51,921 bases of DNA, from positions 1 to 51,921 of the forward strand of contig JAGBJE010000146.1 of NCBI GenBank assembly GCA_017934625.1. The letters are read 5' to 3'. Positions 1 to 8,026 of the stretch are shown here, one piece after another (positions within the stretch are counted from its first letter, which is position 1; each line of letters starts with the position of its first letter). Position numbers and translations under genes: made by a program. The DNA is from Pseudobutyrivibrio sp. (lineage in GTDB: Bacteria > Bacillota > Clostridia > Lachnospirales > Lachnospiraceae). Under the pieces are notes generated by a model. It had not been told where the DNA came from, did not search any database, and saw nothing but the letters and a program-made list of their open reading frames with translations.

Positions 1-1
1 C

Positions 2-727
2 TATGAGAAGCTTACTCAAGGTGGTGAGATTACAACATCTATGCCAATCACTGGTAATCTTATGGATAACTGGGATAAGATTTTACAGGATTACGATGAA
101 TTAGTATATATTCCAATGTCTTCTGGTCTTTCATCATCATGTGATACAGCTAAGATGCTTTCAGAGGATTATGATGGTAGAGTTGTAGTTGTTGACAATC
201 AGCGTATTTCTGTTACTCAGAAGCTTTCAGCTCTTGAGGCTAAAAAGCTTGCGGATATGGGAAAGTCTGCTCAGGAGATTTGTGATGCATTAATGGAGAT
301 TAAAGCAGCTTCTACAATCTACATTACAGTAGATACACTTGAATATCTTAAGAAGGGCGGCCGTCTTACTCCTGCAGTTGCAGCTATAGGCTCTTTACTT
401 AAGATTAAGCCAGTGCTTTCTATTTATGGAGAGAAGCTTGACAAGTTTGCAATGGCCCGCACTATGAAGCAGGCTAAATCTATTATGATAGATGCATTAA
501 AGAAGGATATGAAAAATGTTCTTCATACAGATAATTTGGATGATGTGATTATCTCAATAGCACATACACATAATCAGGAAGCAGCAGAAAAGTTCAGAGA
601 AGAGCTTTTAGCTGAATTTCCTGGAAAAGATATTTGGATTGATCCGTTATCACTTTCAGTTTCATGTCATATTGGACCAGGCGCTTTAGCTTGTACAGTG
701 ACTAAGAAATTGATTGATATAAATTAA
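2..727 (+). CDS. DegV family fatty-acid-binding protein, 5' end cut off by the window
   Basis: The reading frame is open from base 2 and already reads as DegV protein before the first ATG at 41, so the gene starts upstream of the window. The visible 241 residues hold the family's TSxP motif (TTSMPITGN), the SSGLSSSC stretch and a LKKGGR segment. DegV proteins bind a fatty acid in a cleft between two domains. In Firmicutes they hand exogenous fatty acids to the FakA kinase. No fakA is visible here and the true substrate is unknown. The gene ends 22 bases before purA and may be co-transcribed with it. Confidence 0.9.
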   Translation, partial: YEKLTQGGEITTSMPITGNLMDNWDKILQDYDELVYIPMSSGLSSSCDTAKMLSEDYDGRVVVVDNQRISVTQKLSALEAKKLADMGKSAQEICDALMEIKAASTIYITVDTLEYLKKGGRLTPAVAAIGSLLKIKPVLSIYGEKLDKFAMARTMKQAKSIMIDALKKDMKNVLHTDNLDDVIISIAHTHNQEAAEKFREELLAEFPGKDIWIDPLSLSVSCHIGPGALACTVTKKLIDIN

Positions 728-749
728 ATATTGTTTTAGGAGGATTGTT

Positions 750-2024
750 ATGGTTAAAGCAGTTGTAGGCGCCAATTGGGGCGATGAAGGCAAAGGTAAG
801 ATTACTGACATGATGGCAGCTGATGCAGACATCATTGTACGTTTTCAGGGCGGTGCTAACGCAGGTCACACTATCGTTAATAATTACGGCAAGTTCGCAC
901 TTCACACATTACCTTCAGGAGTTTTTTATAATCATACAACAAGTATTATTGGAAACGGTGTTGCACTTAACATCCCTGTTCTTATTAACGAAATCAAGTC
1001 TATAGAGGAGAAGGGAGTTCCTGCACCACATATACTTGTGTCAGATAGAGCTCAGATTGTTATGCCATATCATATCCTTTTTGACCAGTATGAAGAGGAG
1101 AGATTAGGTAAGGCTTCATTCGGTTCAACAAAGAGCGGTATTGCACCATTTTATTCTGATAAATACGCTAAAATCGGTTATCAGGTTCAGGAGCTCTTTG
1201 ATGAGGATTTACTTAAGGAAAAGGTTGTACGTACATGTGACCAGAAAAATGTTCTTTTAGAGCATCTTTATCACAAGCCACTCCTTACACCAGAGGAATT
1301 ACTTGATACTCTTCACGAATACCGTGATATGATTACTCCTTATGTATGCGATACATCTGCATATCTTTGGAATGCGATTAAGGAGAATAAGACAATCCTT
1401 CTAGAAGGCCAGCTTGGTACTCTTAAGGATCCAGACCATGGAATTTATCCTATGGTTACATCATCATCAACACTTGCTCCATACGGCTGTATTGGCGCAG
1501 GTATTCCAGCTCAGGAGCTTAAGCAGGTAGTTACTGTATGTAAGGCTTATTCTTCAGCTGTAGGCGCCGGTGCCTTTGTTTCAGAGATTTTTGGTGATGA
1601 GGCTGATGAGCTTAGACGCCGCGGTGGTGACGGTGGTGAGTTTGGCGCAACAACAGGTCGTCCACGTCGTATGGGTTGGTTCGATTGCGTTGCATCTAAA
1701 TATGGTTGCAGAATGCAGGGTACAACAGATGTTGCGTTTACAGTAGTTGATGTTCTTGGATACCTTGATGAAATTCCTGTATGTGTAGGCTACGAAATCG
1801 ACGGAGAGGTTACAACAGACTTCCCTGTTACATCTAAGCTTGAAAAGGCTAAGCCAGTACTTAAGACACTTCCAGGCTGGAAGTGCGACATTAGAGGAAT
1901 TAAGAAATACGAGGATTTACCAGAAAATTGTAGAAACTATATTGAGTTTATTGAGAAGGAAATTGGCTTCCCAATCACAATGGTTTCTAATGGTCCTGGT
2001 AGAGATGACATTATCTATAGATAA
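750..2024 (+). CDS. purA: Adenylosuccinate synthetase
   Basis: This cytoplasmic enzyme joins IMP and aspartate using GTP to make adenylosuccinate, the first committed step to AMP. At 424 residues it has normal family length. The N-terminal GTP loop GDEGKGK (about residues 11-17) carries the catalytic Asp, NAGHT follows near residue 37, and GATTGRPRRMGW lies near residue 300. An AGGAGG ribosome binding site at 738-743 fixes the ATG start. It lies between degV and a DUF4340-like gene with short gaps, which suggests a shared transcript. Nothing in the sequence looks unusual. Confidence 0.98.
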   Translation: MVKAVVGANWGDEGKGKITDMMAADADIIVRFQGGANAGHTIVNNYGKFALHTLPSGVFYNHTTSIIGNGVALNIPVLINEIKSIEEKGVPAPHILVSDRAQIVMPYHILFDQYEEERLGKASFGSTKSGIAPFYSDKYAKIGYQVQELFDEDLLKEKVVRTCDQKNVLLEHLYHKPLLTPEELLDTLHEYRDMITPYVCDTSAYLWNAIKENKTILLEGQLGTLKDPDHGIYPMVTSSSTLAPYGCIGAGIPAQELKQVVTVCKAYSSAVGAGAFVSEIFGDEADELRRRGGDGGEFGATTGRPRRMGWFDCVASKYGCRMQGTTDVAFTVVDVLGYLDEIPVCVGYEIDGEVTTDFPVTSKLEKAKPVLKTLPGWKCDIRGIKKYEDLPENCRNYIEFIEKEIGFPITMVSNGPGRDDIIYR

Positions 2025-2038
2025 ATTGATGAGGGGTT

Positions 2039-2680
2039 ATGAAAAATTTTGTTAATTCAAAGAGTGGCAAAATAATATTGTTGATTTTTGTAGTAGTCCT
2101 TTTGGCATTACTTTTGTTATTTACTTTAGGCCATAAATCGAGTTGGGATAAAGATACAGGTGTCCTGCCAGATGTTAATTCTTTGCAAGATGAAGCAGAA
2201 GAAATTAATGAACCCAGTCATGGGGATATGCTTGATATGGAAAGCGAAAAGGATGATGCAGGGGAAGAAATCCTACTTATTTCAAAGGACGATATATATA
2301 GCTTTTCAATGACAGATTCTAACGGGATTCTTCTTACATTTAAAAAGCAAGGGGATACTTGGGTTTATGTAGATGATGAATCATTAGACATAAACGAAGA
2401 TAGAATTGATAAGGTTTTAAATTATCTTTGTCAGGTAAGATTTATTAATTCATTCCAGACTGATTCAGCAAAAGATTATGGATTGACCCAAGAATCTCCT
2501 CAGTATGTTTTGTATGATGCCAATGAGTATTCGACACTTATATCTCTTGGTAATGTGGATGAAAAAACGGGTAATGTATATTTTGCTTTAAATTATGATT
2601 TTTCAACTGTATATGTTAACGAAGGTAAGTTGAATAATGTTAGAGAGTACGGAATAGAAGAGCTACTAACCGTTAGATAA
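2039..2680 (+). CDS. Membrane-anchored DUF4340-like protein of unknown function
   Basis: A 213-residue protein with a short cytoplasmic N-terminus, one hydrophobic segment at about residues 11-30, and an acidic linker (about 45-75). An extracytoplasmic domain follows (about 78-210). That domain has the feel of DUF4340: an initial strand pair, a GDTWVYVDDESLDIN element, a helix with Q-V-R, a DYGL motif, and a strand reading TLISLGN. DUF4340 domains occur in several Firmicutes with no fixed biochemical role. It starts 14 bases after purA behind a GAGGGG site and is followed by the rpsO promoter, so it probably ends the purA transcript. The domain call rests on pattern memory only. Confidence 0.65.
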   Translation: MKNFVNSKSGKIILLIFVVVLLALLLLFTLGHKSSWDKDTGVLPDVNSLQDEAEEINEPSHGDMLDMESEKDDAGEEILLISKDDIYSFSMTDSNGILLTFKKQGDTWVYVDDESLDINEDRIDKVLNYLCQVRFINSFQTDSAKDYGLTQESPQYVLYDANEYSTLISLGNVDEKTGNVYFALNYDFSTVYVNEGKLNNVREYGIEELLTVR

Positions 2681-2703
2681 TTGACACTTTTGATTTTATA
2701 TAG

Positions 2704-2732
2704 TTTACATCTGTTTCGTACTGTGCTATCAT
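2704..2732 (+). promoter_or_regulatory. Sigma-A type promoter for rpsO
   Basis: A TTTACA -35 element (2704-2709), a 17-base spacer and a TATCAT -10 element (2727-2732) lie upstream of rpsO. Transcription would start near 2739, giving a leader of roughly 84 bases. A second TTGACA occurs just upstream at 2681-2686 but has no good -10 at the right distance. Confidence 0.6.
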
Positions 2733-2752
2733 ATATCGGTACTAATTTTACT

Positions 2753-2793
2753 GTAACTCAGGTCTTGGACACTCCGACCTTTACCTTAGTTAC
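2753..2793 (+). promoter_or_regulatory. Structured rpsO leader RNA, candidate S15 autoregulatory element
   Basis: The leader can fold into an outer stem of GTAACT (2753-2758) with AGTTAC (2788-2793) and an inner stem of AGGTC (2760-2764) with GACCT (2776-2780). The 3' side carries a 7-base bulge and the ribosome binding site follows directly. S15 is known to repress its own mRNA in several bacterial groups through leaders of differing architecture. That this hairpin is such a site is inferred from position and structure. Confidence 0.55.
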
Positions 2794-2822
2794 GGCATAT
2801 ATATTTTTTAGGAGGTAGTAAA

Positions 2823-3089
2823 ATGATTACAAAAGAGAAGAAACAGGCTATTATCAATGAGTACGCTAGAACAGCTGGTGACACAGGTTCTCCAGAGGTT
2901 CAGATTGCAGTTCTTTCTGCACGTATCGCTGAGCTTACAGAGCATCTTAAGGCTAACCCAGGTGATCATCATTCACGTCGTGGTATGATGAAGATGGTTG
3001 GTAAGAGAAGAAACCTTCTTGCATACCTTAAGAATACAGATATCGAGAGATATCGTTCAATCATTGAGCGTCTTGGCTTAAGAAAGTAA
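2823..3089 (+). CDS. rpsO: 30S ribosomal protein S15
   Basis: An 88-residue protein that matches S15 along its whole length, including the GSPEVQ segment, the HHSRRGMM loop that contacts 16S rRNA helix 22, and the RRNLLAYL helix. S15 is an early binder of the central domain of 16S rRNA in 30S assembly. AGGAGG at about 2810-2816 precedes the ATG. The gene has its own promoter, a structured leader and a strong terminator. It is followed by pnp, the widely conserved rpsO-pnp order. Confidence 0.98.
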   Translation: MITKEKKQAIINEYARTAGDTGSPEVQIAVLSARIAELTEHLKANPGDHHSRRGMMKMVGKRRNLLAYLKNTDIERYRSIIERLGLRK

Positions 3090-3096
3090 TCTATAA

Positions 3097-3128
3097 GAGC
3101 GGAGTACAATTTACTCCGCTCGTTTTCT
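3097..3128 (+). terminator. Rho-independent terminator after rpsO
   Basis: A perfect 10-base-pair GC-rich stem, GAGCGGAGTA (3097-3106) with TACTCCGCTC (3112-3121), has a 5-base loop and is followed by GTTTTCTT. It separates rpsO from pnp, although partial read-through could still feed pnp. Confidence 0.9.
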
Positions 3129-3150
3129 TATGAAATAGGTTTACAGCAAA

Positions 3151-3223
3151 ATCCGAAGCCACTGAATTAGGAGCGATGATATAGAAGTTTATTATCCGCG
3201 CTTCGTTTTCAGTAGTTTCGGGT
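3151..3223 (+). promoter_or_regulatory. Long hairpin in the pnp leader
   Basis: Between the rpsO terminator and pnp, almost every base of a 73-base segment can pair in one hairpin. ATCCGAA (3151-3157) pairs with TTCGGGT (3217-3223). ACTGAA (3161-3166) pairs with TTCAGT (3208-3213). GGAGCG (3170-3175) pairs with CGCTTC (3199-3204). ATGATA (3176-3181) pairs with TATTAT (3190-3195) using one G-U. The terminal loop is 8 bases. In E. coli a comparable pnp leader stem is cut by RNase III and lets PNPase repress itself. The same role here is inferred. Confidence 0.6.
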
Positions 3224-3258
3224 TGATGCTTAAATAAATAATTTTTAAGGAGAAAACC

Positions 3259-5340
3259 ATGAAGACTTTTACAATGGATTTAGCTGGTAGAACACTTCGT
3301 GTTGATATCGGCAGAGTTGCTGCACAGGCTAATGGCGCAGCATTTATTCAGTATGGTGAGACAACAGTATTATCTACTGCTACAGCATCAGACAAGCCTC
3401 GTGATGGTATTGATTTCTTCCCACTTTCAGTTGAGTTCGAAGAAAAGACATACGCTGTTGGCAAGATCCCAGGGGGCTTTAATAAGAGAGAGGGAAAGGC
3501 ATCAGAGAATTCTATCCTTACAGCTCGTGTTATTGATAGACCAATGAGACCTTTGTTCCCAAAGGATTATCGTAACGATGTTACACTTAACAATATGGTT
3601 ATGTCTGTAGATCCACAGTGTAGACCAGAGCTTGTTGCTATGCTTGGTGCTGCAATTTCTACATGTATTTCAGATATCCCATTTGATGGCCCATGTGCAA
3701 TGACACAGATGGGTATGATTGATGGAGAGTTTATCGTTAACCCTTCACAAGAGCAGTGGGATAAGGGTGACCTTAAGCTTACAGTTGCTTCTACTCGTGA
3801 AAAGGTTATCATGATTGAAGCTGGTGCTAACATCATTCCTGAGGATAAGATGATTGAGGCTATTTACAAGTGTCATGATGTTAACCAGACTATCATCGCA
3901 TTTATCGATGAGATGGTTAAGGAATGCGGTAAGCCAAAGCATGAGTATACATCATGTGCTATTCCAGAAGAGCTTTTTGCTAAGATGAAGGAAATTGTTC
4001 CTCCATCTGAGATGGAAGAAGCAGTATTCACAGATGAGAAGCAGGTTCGTGAGGAGAATATCCGCAAGATTACTGAGCGTCTTGAAGAAGCATTTGCTGA
4101 GAATGAGGAATGGCTTGCTGTTCTTGGAGAAGCTATTTACCAGTATGAAAAGAAGACAGTACGTAAGATGATTCTTAAGGATCACAAGCGTCCAGATGGT
4201 CGTGAAATCACACAGATCCGTCCACTTGCGGCTGAGGTAGATATTGTACCACGTGTACATGGTTCATCAATGTTTACTCGTGGTCAAACACAGATTTGCG
4301 ATGTTGTAACTCTTGCACCTCTTTCAGAGGCTCAGAAGATTGATGGTCTTGATCCATTCGTTACAGAAAAGAGATACATGCATCACTATAACTTCCCTGC
4401 ATATTCTGTAGGTGAGACAAAGCCATCGCGTGGACCAGGACGTCGTGAAATCGGACATGGTGCTTTAGCTGAGCGTGCACTTCTTCCTGTACTTCCAAGT
4501 GCAGAGGAGTTCCCATACGCTATTCGTGCCGTATCAGAGACATTCGAGTCAAATGGTTCTACATCAATGGCTTCTACATGCGCATCATGTATGTCACTTA
4601 TGGCTGCTGGTGTTCCAATTAAGGCTATGGTTGCTGGTATCTCTTGTGGTCTTGTTACAGGCGATACAGATGACGATTTTGTACTTCTTACAGATATTCA
4701 GGGTCTTGAAGATTTCTTCGGCGACATGGATTTCAAGGTTACAGGTACAAAGGAAGGTATCACAGCAATTCAGATGGATATTAAGATTCACGGTCTTACT
4801 CGTCCAATCGTTGAGGGTGCAATTGCAAGATGTCGTGAAGCTAGATTATTTATCATGGATAACTGCATGAGCAAGGCAATTGCTGAGCCTCGTGCACAGG
4901 TTGGTAAGTATGCACCTAAGATTATCCAGCTTACAATCGACCCAGAGAAGATTGGTGATGTTGTTGGACAGCGCGGTAAGACAATCAATGAAATCATTGC
5001 AAGATGTGATGTTAAGATTGATATTACTGACGAAGGCAATGTTTCTATCTGCGGTACAGATGCTGCAAAGATGGATGAAGCAAAGCGCATGATTGAAATC
5101 ATTACAACTGATTTTGAGCAGGGTCAGATTCTTACAGGTAAGGTTGTAAGCATTAAGGAATTTGGTGCATTTATCGAGTTTGCTCCTGGTAAAGAAGGAA
5201 TGGTTCACATTTCAAAGATTGCTAAGGAAAGAATTGATAGAGTTGAAGATGTACTTACACTTGGTGACACTGTTAAGGTTGTATGCCTTGGCAAGGACAA
5301 GATGGGACGTATTAGCTTCTCTATCAAGGATGTACAGTAA
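3259..5340 (+). CDS. pnp: Polyribonucleotide nucleotidyltransferase (PNPase)
   Basis: A 3'-to-5' phosphorolytic exoribonuclease that degrades mRNA in the cytoplasm. At 693 residues it has the full family layout: a first RNase PH domain, a helical linker, the catalytic second RNase PH domain (about 310-540, with the acidic GDTDDDF segment near 472), a KH domain (about 550-610, with GQRGKTINEI) and an S1 domain (about 622-690). AAGGAG precedes the ATG. The long leader hairpin upstream suggests post-transcriptional self-control. The gene ends in its own terminator. Confidence 0.98.
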   Translation: MKTFTMDLAGRTLRVDIGRVAAQANGAAFIQYGETTVLSTATASDKPRDGIDFFPLSVEFEEKTYAVGKIPGGFNKREGKASENSILTARVIDRPMRPLFPKDYRNDVTLNNMVMSVDPQCRPELVAMLGAAISTCISDIPFDGPCAMTQMGMIDGEFIVNPSQEQWDKGDLKLTVASTREKVIMIEAGANIIPEDKMIEAIYKCHDVNQTIIAFIDEMVKECGKPKHEYTSCAIPEELFAKMKEIVPPSEMEEAVFTDEKQVREENIRKITERLEEAFAENEEWLAVLGEAIYQYEKKTVRKMILKDHKRPDGREITQIRPLAAEVDIVPRVHGSSMFTRGQTQICDVVTLAPLSEAQKIDGLDPFVTEKRYMHHYNFPAYSVGETKPSRGPGRREIGHGALAERALLPVLPSAEEFPYAIRAVSETFESNGSTSMASTCASCMSLMAAGVPIKAMVAGISCGLVTGDTDDDFVLLTDIQGLEDFFGDMDFKVTGTKEGITAIQMDIKIHGLTRPIVEGAIARCREARLFIMDNCMSKAIAEPRAQVGKYAPKIIQLTIDPEKIGDVVGQRGKTINEIIARCDVKIDITDEGNVSICGTDAAKMDEAKRMIEIITTDFEQGQILTGKVVSIKEFGAFIEFAPGKEGMVHISKIAKERIDRVEDVLTLGDTVKVVCLGKDKMGRISFSIKDVQ

Positions 5341-5355
5341 AATTTGAGTTTATTT

Positions 5356-5385
5356 TGCGCCTGGCAAATGTCAGGCGCATTTTTT
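5356..5385 (+). terminator. Rho-independent terminator after pnp
   Basis: TGCGCCTG (5356-5363) pairs with CAGGCGCA (5372-5379) and is followed by a run of six T. The next gene starts only about 13 bases later. Confidence 0.9.
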
Positions 5386-5397
5386 AGGTAAAAATAT

Positions 5398-7308
5398 ATG
5401 CTTCTTAATGTATCACATATTTATAAATCTTTTGGTGAAGAAAATATTATTAGAGATGCCACCTTTACAGTAGATGAAGGCTCCAAGGTTGCTATTGTTG
5501 GAAATAACGGAACAGGCAAATCCACTCTTTTAAAGGTAATTATAGGTGAACTTGCTCCTGATGAAGGTGAGGTTACCCTTAAAAAGGATGCTACCTTTGG
5601 ATATTTGGCCCAGTATCAGGAAGACCATTATGGTACAAATATACTTGATACAGTGTTAAATGCCAGAGAAGATTTACTTTCAATGGAAAAAAAGCTTTCT
5701 GAAATGGAAGCTAATATGAGTAATATTGCCTCTGAGGATATGGCGGCCTTTATGGATAATTATCACAAATTACAGCATCAGTTTGATTTAAGTGGAGGCT
5801 ATACATTTCGATCAGAGGCTATTGGTATCCTTAAAGGCTTAGGCTTTGAAGGCGAAGACCTTAAAAAAAGCATGAATGAGCTTTCAGGTGGTCAGAAAAC
5901 ACGTGTTAGCCTTGGTAGATTACTAGCGTCTTCTCCTGATTTGTTGCTTTTAGATGAGCCTATCAACCACTTGGATTTAAATTCTATTGTTTGGTTAGAG
6001 GGGTATTTGGCTTCTTATAAAGGTTCTGTTGTAATTGTTGCCCATGATAGATATTTCCTTGATAAGATTGTTGACCATGTTGTTGATTTATCTTACGGAA
6101 AGACTGCGGTTTACACCGGTAATTATTCATCCTACGCTGAGCAAAAGGCTATTCTCCAGCTTACCTATGAAAGGTCATATGAAAAACAGCAAAAGGAGAT
6201 AGAGCATCAAAAGGCTGTAATTGAAAAGCTTCAGTCTTTCAATAGAGAAAAATCAATAAAAAGAGCCGAAAGTCGAAAAAAGCTTCTAGAAAAGATGGAT
6301 ATTATGGATGCACCGGATAAGGATTCAGACGGAATGCGTCTTACTCTGGAAATCGAAAAGGAAAGCGGTAAAGATGTATTAGATTTTTCTCATGTTACAA
6401 AGTCATATGATAATTCTAATATTTTCACTGATTTATCATTTGAGGTACATAAGGGCGATAGAATTGCTATCCTTGGAGATAATGGAACAGGTAAGACTAC
6501 AATCCTTAAATGCATCAATGGTTTAACACCTTTTGAATCAGGAGAGATTAAGTTTGGTGCTAATGTTACTGTAGGGTACTATGATCAGGAACAGCAGGGC
6601 TTAACAGAATCTAACACTATATTTGACGAATTACATGATGCATATCCTTTCCTTACAGAGACAAAGGTTAGAAATACTCTGGCTGCATTTATGTTTACTG
6701 AGGATGACGTCTTTAAGCGTATAAGTGAGTTATCTGGTGGTGAAAGAGGTAGAGTATCGCTTGCAAAGCTTATGTTATCTAAGTCTAATTTTCTTATACT
6801 TGATGAGCCTACAAACCATCTTGATATGGATTCAAAGGAAAAGCTTGAGGATGCTTTAAATGAATATGATGGTACACTTCTTTACGTAAGCCATGACAGA
6901 TACTTTGTTAATAGAACAGCTAATATAATTTTAGAATTATCTGATGGTGTGCTTACTAAATATCTAGGTAATTATGATGATTATATTGCCAAAAAAGAGC
7001 AATTATATGGCTCAAATAATGCTTCTGTAGCTGGAACTGATATTTCCGATGAATCTGCGGCAAAGCTTGATTATAAGGAACAGAAGCGAATCGAGGCACA
7101 AAAGCGAAAGCTACAAAATGAAATTAAAAAAATTGAAGATGAAATTGAAAAGCTGGAATCCATGAAGGCTGAAATAGAAGAGGAATTTGTTAAGCCTGAA
7201 AATATGACCAATTCTGCCAAATTGAATGAGCTTTCATCAAAGCAGGCTGATATTGATTCTAAGCTAGAAGAGCTTTATGAAAAATGGGAAGAATTAAGTA
7301 TTAACTGA
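5398..7308 (+). CDS. ABC-F family ATPase (ribosome-associated type)
   Basis: A soluble 636-residue protein with two ABC ATPase domains and no membrane segments, the ABC-F layout. Domain 1 (about 1-250) has GNNGTGKST, LSGGQ and LDEPINHLD. Domain 2 (about 325-540) has GDNGTGKTT, LSGGE and LDEPTNHLD. A charged linker rich in Lys and Glu lies between them, and a coiled-coil tail covers about 565-636, as in Uup/YdiF relatives. ABC-F proteins act at the ribosomal E site in translation rescue or antibiotic protection. Which role applies here cannot be told. Domain 1 has Ile where the family signature has Thr after DEP. Confidence 0.9.
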   Translation: MLLNVSHIYKSFGEENIIRDATFTVDEGSKVAIVGNNGTGKSTLLKVIIGELAPDEGEVTLKKDATFGYLAQYQEDHYGTNILDTVLNAREDLLSMEKKLSEMEANMSNIASEDMAAFMDNYHKLQHQFDLSGGYTFRSEAIGILKGLGFEGEDLKKSMNELSGGQKTRVSLGRLLASSPDLLLLDEPINHLDLNSIVWLEGYLASYKGSVVIVAHDRYFLDKIVDHVVDLSYGKTAVYTGNYSSYAEQKAILQLTYERSYEKQQKEIEHQKAVIEKLQSFNREKSIKRAESRKKLLEKMDIMDAPDKDSDGMRLTLEIEKESGKDVLDFSHVTKSYDNSNIFTDLSFEVHKGDRIAILGDNGTGKTTILKCINGLTPFESGEIKFGANVTVGYYDQEQQGLTESNTIFDELHDAYPFLTETKVRNTLAAFMFTEDDVFKRISELSGGERGRVSLAKLMLSKSNFLILDEPTNHLDMDSKEKLEDALNEYDGTLLYVSHDRYFVNRTANIILELSDGVLTKYLGNYDDYIAKKEQLYGSNNASVAGTDISDESAAKLDYKEQKRIEAQKRKLQNEIKKIEDEIEKLESMKAEIEEEFVKPENMTNSAKLNELSSKQADIDSKLEELYEKWEELSIN

Positions 7309-7317
7309 TTCTGCCTA

Positions 7318-7335
7318 TTGTTAAAATCTTGACAT
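7318..7335 (+). promoter_or_regulatory. Rex-box-like operator overlapping the rex promoter
   Basis: TTGTTAA (7318-7324), a 4-base spacer and TTGACAT (7329-7335) resemble the Rex palindrome TTGTTAA-N4-TTAACAA. Five of seven bases match in the right half and all seven in the left. The right half overlaps the -35 hexamer of rex, so a bound repressor would block polymerase. Negative autoregulation is inferred. Confidence 0.6.
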
Positions 7336-7357
7336 AGTTTTATCTGAATTTTATAAT
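7329..7357 (+). promoter_or_regulatory. Consensus sigma-A promoter for rex
   Basis: A perfect TTGACA (7329-7334), a 17-base spacer and a perfect TATAAT (7352-7357) give a predicted start near 7364. This is the best promoter match in the window. Confidence 0.85.
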
Positions 7358-7388
7358 TATATTACAGTGCAATGAGGAGGCGTTAGAT

Positions 7389-8018
7389 TTGGATAAACAG
7401 ATATCACAGGCGGTTATCAGAAGACTTCCTAGATATTATAGATATTTAGGAGAACTTTTGGACGACGGTGTTGAAAGAATTTCATCTAATGATTTAAGTA
7501 AACGCATGCATGTTACTGCATCGCAGATTAGACAGGACCTTAATAACTTTGGTGGCTTTGGCCAGCAGGGTTATGGATATAATGTGGCATATTTACATGA
7601 TGAAATAGGCAATATTCTTGGTGTTAATGATACCCATAATGTTATCGTTATAGGTGCAGGTAACTTAGGACAGGCTATTGCAGGATATGTAAAATTTGAG
7701 CGTGTAGGCTTTAAGATTATTGGTCTTTTTGATGTAAATCCTGAGCTCAAGGGTAAGATGGTAAGAGATTTGCCAGTTCAGATGCTTGATGAATTACCAG
7801 AATTTGTTAAGAACAATAATGTTGAAATAGCTGCTCTTACACTTCCTAAGCAAAATGCTAAAAGTACAGCGCTTAAGCTTGTATCTCTTGGAGTTCATGC
7901 AATTTGGAATTTTGCCCATGTAGATTTAGATGATATTCCTGATGTTGTTATAGAAAATGTTCATCTTTCTGATAGTTTAATGCAACTTTCTTATAATATT
8001 ACACAGCATAAAAAGTAG
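7389..8018 (+). CDS. rex: Redox-sensing transcriptional repressor Rex
   Basis: Rex represses fermentation and other anaerobic genes and leaves DNA when the NADH/NAD+ ratio rises. The 209 residues show the N-terminal winged helix (about 1-80, with TASQIRQDLNNFG) and a Rossmann domain with GAGNLGQAIAGY near residue 90. The C-terminal helix that swaps between subunits follows. The start is TTG, chosen because GAGGAGG at 7374-7380 sits 8 bases upstream and the protein start matches the family. Promoter and operator-like site lie just upstream. An unknown coiled-coil gene follows 8 bases later. Confidence 0.96.
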   Translation: MDKQISQAVIRRLPRYYRYLGELLDDGVERISSNDLSKRMHVTASQIRQDLNNFGGFGQQGYGYNVAYLHDEIGNILGVNDTHNVIVIGAGNLGQAIAGYVKFERVGFKIIGLFDVNPELKGKMVRDLPVQMLDELPEFVKNNNVEIAALTLPKQNAKSTALKLVSLGVHAIWNFAHVDLDDIPDVVIENVHLSDSLMQLSYNITQHKK

Positions 8019-8026
8019 GTGATTTT

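Noticed and set aside
3952..4260. Open frame of 102 codons on the minus strand inside pnp
   Set aside because: Shadow of a highly conserved coding region. The pnp frame is intact across it and the translated product resembles no protein.
4475..4870. Plus-strand frame of 131 codons overlapping pnp in another frame
   Set aside because: Repetitive Leu/Gln/Ser composition from out-of-frame reading of pnp; no start signals.
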